From Paenibacillus_S sp043945595 (lineage in GTDB: Bacteria; Bacillota; Bacilli; Paenibacillales; NBRC-103111), in NCBI RefSeq assembly GCF_043945595.1, contig NZ_JBIFNP010000001.1:4526001-4590000 (forward strand): a stretch of DNA of 64,000 nt, given 5' to 3'. A program made the translations under genes and the position numbers. The notes beneath the pieces are model-generated. The model saw only the letters and a list, made by a program, of their open reading frames with translations. It searched no databases and was not told where the DNA came from. This document shows positions 52,020 to 59,370 of the stretch, one piece after another (the first letter of the stretch is position 1; the number at the start of each line of letters is the position of its first letter).

Positions 52020-52973
52020 ATGAAATATCGTAAATTAGGTAAAAACGGCCCGGAGATTTCCGTCATCGGGTTCGGATCTTGGGCAATCGGAGGAGCCGGC
52101 TGGGCCAGCGCTTGGGGCGAGCAGGACGATCAATCCTCCCACGAGAGCGTCCGGGCGGCGCTGGATGCGGGAGTCACCTTCTATGATACCGCCGCTGTGT
52201 ACGGACTCGGTTATTCGGAGGAAATTATCGGCAAAGCGCTTAAAGGAGACCGGGATAAGGTTGTCTTGGCAACCAAATGCGGGCTTGTATGGAATGAAGA
52301 CAAGGTCATTTCCAAAAACGGCACCTACGACTCGGTCATTCGTGAAGCGGAGGCGTCGCTGCGCCGGCTGGGCACGGACTACATCGATCTGTATCAGATG
52401 CACTGGCCGGATACCGAAACGAACGCACCTGCGGAAGAAACGATGCGGGCGATGGACAAGCTGGTTCAGGACGGCAAAGTGCGTTATGTCGGCGTAAGCA
52501 ATTACAACGTTCCTTTGCTCGAGCAATCTCTTGCCGTCCGGCATGTCGATTCCCTGCAGCCGCCTTACTCGATTCTCCGGCCTGCAGTCGAGAAGGAAAT
52601 ATTGCCGTTCTGCCTTGAAAAAGGAATCGGCGTTGTGGCCTACAGCCCGCTGACCTCGGGCCTGCTGTCCGGCAACTACACCTACGATACGAAGTTCGAG
52701 GCGAACGATTGGCGTTCCCGCAACGCCGCGCATACCGGTGAAGGGCTGCGCAAGAACGTCGACCGCGTCGAGAAGCTGAAGGAAGTCGCCGCACGGTTCA
52801 ACCTGACGGTGCCGCAGCTGGCGGTCGCTTACGTGCTGGCTCATCCGGCATTGACCAGCGCCATTGTCGGCGTGCGCAAGCCGAGCCACATTCTGGGCGT
52901 ACTGCCCGCGGCCGACGTGACATTGGATGAAGCCACATTGGCTGAAATCCGCAGCATTGCCGTCTCTGAATAG
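52020..52973 (+). CDS. Aldo/keto reductase
   Basis: The 317-residue (alpha/beta)8 NADPH-dependent reductase has the catalytic tetrad: Asp and Tyr in TFYDTAAVYGLGYSEE, Lys in VVLATKCG, His in DLYQMHWPD. The cofactor loop is PLTSGLLSGNY. It resembles the YajO/Gfo-linked sugar and aldehyde reductases of the AKR superfamily rather than xylose reductases. ATG 52020 is preferred to ATG 52014 because GGAAGGAG is 9 nt from it. Cotranscribed with the NIPSNAP gene. Confidence 0.87.
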   Translation: MKYRKLGKNGPEISVIGFGSWAIGGAGWASAWGEQDDQSSHESVRAALDAGVTFYDTAAVYGLGYSEEIIGKALKGDRDKVVLATKCGLVWNEDKVISKNGTYDSVIREAEASLRRLGTDYIDLYQMHWPDTETNAPAEETMRAMDKLVQDGKVRYVGVSNYNVPLLEQSLAVRHVDSLQPPYSILRPAVEKEILPFCLEKGIGVVAYSPLTSGLLSGNYTYDTKFEANDWRSRNAAHTGEGLRKNVDRVEKLKEVAARFNLTVPQLAVAYVLAHPALTSAIVGVRKPSHILGVLPAADVTLDEATLAEIRSIAVSE

Positions 52974-53138
52974 CGGCTTCCTGCCGCGGAGCTCGACCGT
53001 CCGCCGCCATGAAGCGCCGCAACGCGCGATTGGGTTTCGCGCGCGTTGTCCGGTTAAAGACATGCTGTACGATTAGCTCCAAATCCTGATGTCTGATCGG
53101 AAGCCGCTGGAAAAGCTAAACTACTGCTTCACGTGCGA

Positions 53139-53220
53139 AGCCTTCTTACGCTCGCTGCTATCCCCTGATTTCCTCCGCTTACAGCGGCTGAAATCAGGGG
53201 ATAGCGGCGGGCGTTTGGCT
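53139..53220. repeat. Palindromic repeat D, related to the core of element A
   Basis: GCTATCCCCTGATTTC (53155-53170) pairs with GAAATCAGGGGATAGC (53188-53203) around CCGCTTACAGCGG. Element A has the same centre (CCGCTTGTAGCGGTTGAAAT) and similar shoulders (CGCTGTTGTCCCTG, GGCGAACGCTT). D lacks A's terminal GAGGCCACTG. It lies 170 nt past the aldo/keto reductase gene and could act as its terminator. Confidence 0.6.
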
Positions 53221-53610
53221 TTTGCGCTGAGTTTCAACAGTGGAGTCTCTGCGTTGAGGCTCAGCGACAAACTTTGGCCCTTGGCTATTGCATTTAGCTC
53301 ATGCGCGGACTGCACTGAGCCTCTGCGATGAGGCTATGCGTTAAGCCTCTACTTTGAGCTCATGCGCGGACTATACCGGGCCCTTGCGCTGAGCTTTGCG
53401 CTGGGCTCTGTGTCGAGTTTCGACACTGTGCTCCTACGTTAAGCTCATGCGTGGAGCCCTTGCGCCAAACCTCTGCGTCGAGGTGCTGCGCTGGACTTCT
53501 GCGTTGAGCTTCTCCCTGGGCTCCTACGTTTGGCTTCTACGTCAAGATTTGACCCTCGGCTCTTGCGTTTAGCTTTCACGCTGAATCTCTGCGTGGAGCT
53601 TCTGCAGAAC
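53221..53610. repeat. Degenerate minisatellite, about 13-bp period
   Basis: Around 25-30 imperfect units follow the pattern TGCGYTGAGCTYC, for example CTCTGCGTTGAGGCT, CTTGCGCTGAGCT, TTGCGCTGGGCT, TCTGCGTTGAGCT and CTGCGTGGAGCTT. A longer shared block, GAGCTCATGCGCGGACT-like, occurs twice near 53297 and 53357. The period is not a multiple of three and no frame has a ribosome site, so it is non-coding. It fills most of the gap between the aldo/keto reductase and benE genes. Confidence 0.7.
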
Positions 53611-53690
53611 AGCTCCTCACGGCACGCTCCGCTCTTTTCAGCAGTCCTCTGACAGATTAGCGTCGTCCAGTGCTTCGCCAAAGGCTTAGT

Positions 53691-54879
53691 TCATTTCATA
53701 CTAAGCCCGCCTGCGCTTGTCTCCGGCTCTTTCCTCTTCTCGCCCTCCCCCAATATTTTGCCCGACAGCACGCCGATAATAAGCGACCAGACCGGCGCCG
53801 CCACGCCCAGGAAGGTCACGTTGGACACCGCGACAGCAAAGGCAAACAGAGTGGAATACCGGTAAGACTTCTCGGAGAAAGCGGACTGCATGCTGTTCAG
53901 CAGCACGCCTACGAGCGTAAAGCCAGCGATCAGAGTGACGAAATCAAGCGGCAGCACCTCGATAACGAGCACTGTCGCCCAAGCGAACAGCCCGAACAAC
54001 ACGAACCAGCACGGCAGATACGACCGCCGCCCAGTAGCGCTGCTTCCGCGGCCCCGCTTCCTCCTGGCTGCATACCGCGCTCATCATGCCCCCGATGTTG
54101 GCCGCATGGCCGCCGAACCAGCCGACAAAGACCGTGGCCAGACCGGATATAATCAAGATGCGGTTCACCGGCAGCTCATAGCCGTTCTTGCGCAGCGCAG
54201 CGAGTGCGACCGCCACATCGTTGCTTAGAATCAGAATCGCCACCGGGATCGTGATGGAAATGAAGCCGTTGACCGTAAAGGATGGCGCGATCGTCTGCGG
54301 CCATACGACAATCGCTTCCTTCAGCGGAGGAAAGGACGAGCTGATAAGCAACCCGATCAGCCCGAAGCCCAGCACGCCGATGATCGGCGGAATTTTGCTT
54401 GAGAGCTTCGGCATAATCAAAAATCCGGCGGCCGTAAACAAGCCTACCACCGGCGCATGCTTGAAGGCCGGCACCATTTTGACGATGTAATTGAGGACAA
54501 GCCCGGCCAGCATCGCATCGAGCATCGGCCGCGGAATAAACCGCAGCCATCTGACAAAAAGCCCGGAGGCGCCGACAATCGCGATGAGCAGACCGGCCAG
54601 CATGTAGCTACCGGCCAGCTCGGAGATCGAGAATCCGGCCGCCGCCGTGCTCAAGAACGCGGCCGCGGTGATCGAGTGGGCTCCGGCAATCGGAATTTTG
54701 AAAATAAGCGGCAGAATGAGATTTAGCAAGCCGCCAAAAAAATAAATCGCAAAAATCCATGAAATCAGCTGCGGCCGGCTGAAGCCCGCGGCATTCGCGG
54801 CGTCGATGACAAGAATGACCGGCCCCGTACAAGCCATCAGCGCAGATAAAAAGCCTGTTGACAGGTTCTGTGTATTCAC
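53691..54879 (-). pseudogene. benE: BenE-family benzoate/H+ symporter, one frameshift
   Basis: The membrane protein has about eleven segments. LSTGFLSALMACTGPVILVI opens it, and ISWIFAIYFFGGLLNLILPL with KIPIAGAHSITAAAFLSTAA is typical of BenE. FGGHAANIGGMMSAVCSQEE is the conserved late motif. The frame is lost after YWAAVVSAVL. Removing one G of GG (CC at 54006-54007 on +) gives VLFVLFGLFAWATVLVIEVL and runs to the stop at 53691, total about 396 residues, the normal length. It imports aromatic acids with protons in known members; no benzoate catabolic genes are in the window. An assembly error is as likely as a real break. Confidence 0.78.
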
Positions 54880-54928
54880 GTGCTGCCTCCGTTAAGCTGT
54901 AATGTGAGCCCTGAGCGGAATGAAATAA

Positions 54929-55184
54929 CCCCACAAAGTGGGGCCAGGCTGTCGAGAAACCCGCCTTTAAGTGAAAAAGGAGCACAGACGCAGGTGGGGT
55001 ATCCAAGCTTACGAAGTCCGTTTTTCTCCGAAAAACGCTTAGTTTACGTCCGCCTTTGAAATCCGTGAAAATACCTTTAAATTTAATCCGATTCACGGGT
55101 TTCAACAGCGGCTGTAGGAGGATACCCCACCGGAGTATCACACAAATTCAGGGTTTCTCGACAAGCTCACCCCACAACGTGGGG
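54929..55184. mobile_element. Palindromic element B, copy 2, inserted in a family C repeat
   Basis: Two copies of the C hairpin (CCCCACAAAGTGGGG at 54929-54943; CCCCACAACGTGGGG at 55170-55184) enclose a 226-bp body. The body has inverted ends GGCTGTCGAGAAACCC and GGGTTTCTCGACAAGC, inner arms GGTGGGGTATCC/GGATACCCCACC, and a centre TTTGAAATCCGTGAAAAT/ATTCACGGGTTTCAA. It is homologous to the body of copy 1 (30878-31254). Undisturbed C repeats at 3117 and 62683 show the empty site. No ORF and no ribosome site. Confidence 0.75.
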
Positions 55185-55236
55185 CTTATGCTTCGAAGCG
55201 GACTCAGGTACTTTGCGGGGACCCCGAAAACATATC
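55170..55236. repeat. Dispersed palindromic repeat family C, copy 2
   Basis: The same order as copy 1: CCCCACAACGTGGGG, GCTTATGCTTCGAAGC, ACTTTGCGGGGACCCCG, then GAAAACATAT. It also shares TATCATGTT a little further on with copy 3. Its left hairpin is separated from a second hairpin by element B. Confidence 0.8.
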
Positions 55237-55258
55237 ATTTCTATCATGTTGAAAAAAA

Positions 55259-55289
55259 CGGCAGGCCAGAACGATCCTCTGGCCCGCCG
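55259..55289 (-). terminator. Terminator of the rhamnose operon
   Basis: The stem CGGCGGGCCAGA/TCTGGCCTGCCG (one mismatch) has a 7-nt loop and is followed by TTTTTTT on the minus strand, 75 nt after the deoR stop. Confidence 0.88.
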
Positions 55290-55364
55290 CTTGCTTATTT
55301 ATCTTGTCCAGGGCCCTCTCTTTAGAAGAATACTACAGAGCAGAGTTCCTGGCTATACTTCATT

Positions 55365-56127
55365 TCAAACGATAATGACTTCCATGCCGCGGTCCTGCAG
55401 CTGCTTGACCGTATCCCCGGGAATGCGGTGATCCGTGATAATCACGTCGACCTCGGACAGATCGGCTACATGCGTGAACGCGCGGACGCCGAACTTGCTC
55501 GAATCCACCAGCAGAATCACCTCATCCGCCATGCCGATCATCCGTTCCTTGATCCGGGCCTGCAGCTCGTTAGACTCGCTGATGCCCCTCTCCAGATGCA
55601 CTCCCTTGCAGGATAGAAAGACTTTATCTACGTGATAGGCATCGAGAGAACGTTCGGCCAGCGGCCCGACAAAAGACAGGGAACGCTGAGCCAGCAGGCC
55701 GCCCGTCGAGATCACATCGATCTTCTCTTTGCTGCTCAGCTCCGTGGCGACCTTGATCGAATTGGTAAGCACGGTCAGAGGAAGATCAGGTACTTCCGCA
55801 GCCATATACCACGCCGTTGAGCTGGCATCAAGAAGAATCCGATCCTTCGGGCCGATCCGCTTGATCGCGGCCTGGGCAATCCGTTTCTTCTCTTCGGCGT
55901 AAGTGATTTCCCGTTCGAAATAGGGAATTTCCGGTTGCTGGTCGTCCTTGATGCTCACCGCTCCGCCATGCGAGCGGCTCAGACGGCCCGCCTGCTCCAA
56001 GCTGGTCCAGGTCGCGGCGGATCGTCTCCTCCGTCACCTGGAAGAGCTCGCTAAGCTCGGAAACCCTTATCGCCCCTCTTTGATTAACCACACTTACAAT
56101 TTTCTCATAACGCTCCGCAGCTAACAC
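55365..56127 (-). pseudogene. rhaR: DeoR-family repressor of the rhamnose operon, one frameshift
   Basis: The N-terminus is MLAAERYEKIVSVVNQRGAI, then RVSELSELFQVTEETIRRDL, the DeoR helix-turn-helix. The frame breaks at DQLGAGG. Removing one G of GG (CC at 55997-55998 on +) restores DQLEQAGRLSRSHGGAVSIK. The sugar-phosphate-binding domain follows (ILLDASSTAWYMAAEV, VLTNSIKVATELSSKEKIDV, VFLSCKGVHLERGISESNEL). It has about 254 residues when repaired. In B. subtilis the equivalent DeoR protein (RhaR) represses rhaEW-rhaRBMA; here it is last in the operon, so it would be autoregulated. Inactivation would give constitutive expression if the break is real. Confidence 0.82.
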
Positions 56128-56154
56128 ATAGATGACCTCATTTCACTGGCTGTA

Positions 56155-57640
56155 TTATTCTGCAATGCCCGTCAGCTGTACGAATCTCTCGTAGGCGCCG
56201 CCCCACAGCTCTTGATCCTCAGGCTTGTATTCGATAACCGGGAAGGAGTCCCGGATCGCTTGGCGCGCTTCCCAAATATCGGCGAAGACGCCTTGCGCGA
56301 TCCATTGCACCGCCATATTGCCGATGGCGCTGCCTTCGGAGTTGCCCCGCCCATACCGGCTTGCCGATCGCGTTGGCAGACCATTGGCACAGCAGCGTAT
56401 TCTGGATGCCGCCCCCGACCATATGCAGGCCGTTGAAGGCCTGGTTCGATAAGCGTTCGGTCATTTCGAAGACGAACCGGTATTTTAACGCCAGACTTTC
56501 CAGAATGCAGCGGACGAATTCGCCAACCGTTTCCGGCGCTTGCTGGCCCGTTTCACGGCAGTATTGAGCGATGCGTGTTGGCATATCTCCAGGCGCCAAG
56601 AACATGGAATGATCCGGGTCAATGAAGGCGCCGAACGGCTTCGCTTCCCCTGCAAGCTTCACCAGCTCAGGGAACGAATACGATTGTCCCGCCTTCTCCC
56701 ATTCGCGGCGGCTTTCCTGGAGAATCCACAGGCCCATAATATTTTTGAGCAGGCGATAGGTGCCCTCGACTCCGCCTTCGTTCGTGAAATTAAGCTTTTG
56801 AGCCGTCTCATGGATAACCGGCTCCTGCACCTCGGTGCCCATCAGCGACCAGGTTCCGCAGCTCAGGTAAGCGAAGGAACGGTCTGTCGCCGGTACGGCC
56901 GCTACAGCAGAGCCCGTGTCATGCTCAGCTACCGCATAAACCGGAATGGCCGGAAGGCCCAGCTCCTCGCAGACGGACGCTTGCAGGACACCCGCTTGAC
57001 TTCCCGGCTGCAGCACTTCGCCAAACCACGATGCAGGGAAGCCCAGCTTCTTCAGAAGCTCTTGATCCCACTGCCCCTCAACCGGGTTATACAGCTGGGT
57101 CGTCGTCGCATTGGAAAATTCGTTGTGCATTTCTCCGGTCAGGAAGTACCGCAGCAAATCCGGAATCATGAGGAAGCGGTTGCCCTCCTGCAGCCATGGC
57201 GAGTTCGCCTGCTTCAACGCAAAGAGCTGGAAGATCGTGTTGAACTGAAGAAACTGGATTCCCGTCCTTGCAAAAACCTCGGAGGCCGGAAGCTCCGCAA
57301 ACAGCTTCTCCATCATATGCTCCGTATGGCGGTCGCGGTAATGATACGGATTGCCGATCAGTTCGCCATTCGGACCGATGAAGCCGAAGTCGACCGCCCA
57401 GGAATCGATCCCGATGCTCGCTATTTCGATGCCCTGGTTCTTGGCCTTCAGCAGCCCCTGCTTGATCTCGTGGTATAAACGCAGAATATCCCAATGCAGG
57501 CGGTCGCCCACCTGCACTGGATCATTGGAAAACCGGTGAAGCTCCGTAATCTCGATCTTGCCGTCTATCAAGCGGCCCAGCATCGCTCTTCCGCTGCTTG
57601 CCCCCAGATCAAACGCAATAATGTTTCCCAAAGGTATCAC
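56155..57640 (-). pseudogene. rhaB: L-rhamnulokinase, one frameshift near the C-terminus
   Basis: The FGGY-family kinase opens NIIAFDLGASSGRAMLGRLI and shows SIGIDSWAVDFGFIGPNGEL, YAVAEHDTGSAVAAVPATDR, SCGTWSLMGTEV and HMVGGGIQNTLLCQWSANAI. It phosphorylates L-rhamnulose at O1 using ATP. The frame is lost after GKPVWAG. Removing one G of GGGG (CCCC at 56345-56348 on +) gives NSEGSAIGNMAVQWIAQGVF and ends LTGIAE at 56155, about 494 residues. Third enzyme gene of the rhamnose operon, 13 nt after rhaA. The break removes only the last 60 residues but includes conserved FGGY sequence. Confidence 0.87.
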
Positions 57641-57653
57641 CCTTATTCGTTAA

Positions 57654-58916
57654 TTAGATGCCGCGCTTCAGTAGCACTTCCTGCTCGTAGGATTTCACCT
57701 CGGCAAGCCATTCTTCCCGTACGGGAACGCCTTTGGACGCACAGTAGTAGTCCCAAACCGCGCCGAACGGATACGATTTGAATTCTTCCGTCAAAGCCAG
57801 ACGCGTAGTATAATCTCCCGCCAGCTCGGCTTTTCTCAAAGCTTCCACCGGATCCAGCATGGCGCGCATCAGCGCTTTGATCGTGTTGCGCGTACCGATA
57901 ACCCAGGCTGCAACACGGTTGATGCTCGCGTCGAAGAAGTCGAGACCGATATGTGTTTTTTCCAGCAGTCCGCCGCGCACCAATTCCTTGCCGATTTCGA
58001 TCAGCTCATCGTCCATGGTGACGACATGGTCGCTGTCCCATCTCATCGGGCGGCTGACGTGCAGCAGAATGCCGTCTGTGAACAGGGCAAGCGAGGACAA
58101 TTTATTCGAGATAACTTCTGTCGGATGGAAGTGTCCCGCATCCAGACAGATCAGTTTGTTGTTCTGAATGCCGTAGCCCATATAGAACTCATGGGAGCCT
58201 ACAACATACGCTTCGGATCCGAGGCCGAACAGCTTGCTTTCTACTGCGTCCAGGTTGTAAGCCGGGTTGAGTTCTTCGGCAAACACTTCATCCAATGCGG
58301 ATTTCAGACGCTGTCTTGGAGCCATGCGGTCGGCCGGAACATCCTTGTAGCCGTCCGGGATCCATACGTTCGTTACGCAGGTTTGGCCCAGCTGTTCGCC
58401 GAAGTAGGCGCCGATTTTTCTGGAAGCTTTGCAGTGGTCGATCCAGAACTGGCGAATTTCAGGATTGGCGTGGCTCAGCGTAAAGCCGTCCTTGGAATTC
58501 TCGTGAGAGAAGCAAGTCGGGTTGAAGTCCAGGCCCAGACCCTGCTCCTTAGCCCATTCCACCCAGGATTGGAAGTGCTTCGGTTCCAGCTTGTCGATCT
58601 CAACCTTCTCGTCCGTATCCGCATAAATCGCGTGAAGGTTTACCTTGTGCTTGCCCGGGATCAGCGAGAACGCTTTCTCAAGATCGGCACGAAGCTCGGC
58701 AGGCGTACGCGCCGCCCCTGGATAATTCCCAGTAACGGAGATCCCGCCGGTCAAATCCTGATCGCGGTTCAGGAAGCCTTTGACATCGTCTCCCTGCCAG
58801 CAGTGCATGGAAATTTTCACTTTATCCAGCTGCTCGAGCACTTGATCGACATCAATCCCGTGGGATGCATACAGCTCTTTAGCCAGCTCATAATTGGCTT
58901 GAACGTTTTTATCCAT
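57654..58916 (-). CDS. rhaA: L-rhamnose isomerase
   Basis: The 420-residue (beta/alpha)8 enzyme interconverts L-rhamnose and L-rhamnulose with Mn2+. It shows KISMHCWQGDDVKGFLNRDQ, FNPTCFSHENSKDGFTLSHA, CLDAGHFHPTEVISNKLSSL and HVSRPMRWDSDHVV, which carry the metal-binding His, Asp and Glu residues of RhaA. Length is normal and the frame intact. It lies 24 nt after the ASRT-like gene. Cytoplasmic first step of the pathway. Confidence 0.92.
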   Translation of the reverse strand: MDKNVQANYELAKELYASHGIDVDQVLEQLDKVKISMHCWQGDDVKGFLNRDQDLTGGISVTGNYPGAARTPAELRADLEKAFSLIPGKHKVNLHAIYADTDEKVEIDKLEPKHFQSWVEWAKEQGLGLDFNPTCFSHENSKDGFTLSHANPEIRQFWIDHCKASRKIGAYFGEQLGQTCVTNVWIPDGYKDVPADRMAPRQRLKSALDEVFAEELNPAYNLDAVESKLFGLGSEAYVVGSHEFYMGYGIQNNKLICLDAGHFHPTEVISNKLSSLALFTDGILLHVSRPMRWDSDHVVTMDDELIEIGKELVRGGLLEKTHIGLDFFDASINRVAAWVIGTRNTIKALMRAMLDPVEALRKAELAGDYTTRLALTEEFKSYPFGAVWDYYCASKGVPVREEWLAEVKSYEQEVLLKRGI

Positions 58917-58940
58917 TTGTACAACTCCTTAAGCTATATA

Positions 58941-59312
58941 TTATTTGATCGGGTAAGCGATGACCGACATAAGAGCGTTTTCAGCCTGAGTGGCATCCAA
59001 GCGGCTGTATTGTACGATAATCGGGATATTGCTCTTCACTTCTATAGCGTAGGGAACGCCAACAGGTATTGGCGTCCCTTCTTTTGCTAAGGAGCTTGTG
59101 CGGATATGCTTCGTACGGCGGGCCTGGACCACTTCTTCCATATTTTCCAGCGGGTCGCGGTCCTCGAAGAAGATCGTGATGCTTAAATGGGCATCCTCCG
59201 ATGCGGTATTCAATACACAAATCGATTCGTGGCTGGTTAACGCTCCGGAGCTAAGCTCCGGAATGTAACCATCAGGAATAATCCATACCTTTTCCCCAGT
59301 AGCCGATGGCAT
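58941..59312 (-). CDS. Sensory-rhodopsin-transducer (ASRT)-family protein inside the rhamnose operon
   Basis: The 123-residue soluble beta-rich protein is SATGEKVWIIPDGYIPELSS, then HESICVLNTASEDAHLSITI, FFEDRDPLENMEEVVQARRT, KHIRTSSLAKEG, and VPYAIEVKSNIPIIVQYSRL with DATQAENALMSVIAYPI. The W-IPDG-hP, FFEDR-P and IPhVVQYSR-D blocks identify the family of the Anabaena sensory rhodopsin transducer. Outside photoreceptor systems its members are thought to bind small ligands, probably sugars. Here it sits between rhaEW and rhaA, where B. subtilis carries other rha genes and the mutarotase rhaM; no mutarotase gene is seen. A sugar-binding or accessory role is inference. Confidence 0.82.
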   Translation of the reverse strand: MPSATGEKVWIIPDGYIPELSSGALTSHESICVLNTASEDAHLSITIFFEDRDPLENMEEVVQARRTKHIRTSSLAKEGTPIPVGVPYAIEVKSNIPIIVQYSRLDATQAENALMSVIAYPIK

Positions 59313-59370
59313 ATGACAGCTCCTCCTTATAATTAAATCATCCTAACTTCATTGCGATTGCAGCCGCGGA

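Noticed and set aside
53089..53681. Several ORFs of 60-80 codons on both strands
   Set aside because: They read through the 13-bp minisatellite and palindrome D in many frames; none has a ribosome site or a domain.
56340..56350. Programmed frameshifting in rhaB and similar genes
   Set aside because: No slippery heptamer plus pseudoknot is apparent, and the same kind of indel occurs in a dozen unrelated genes.
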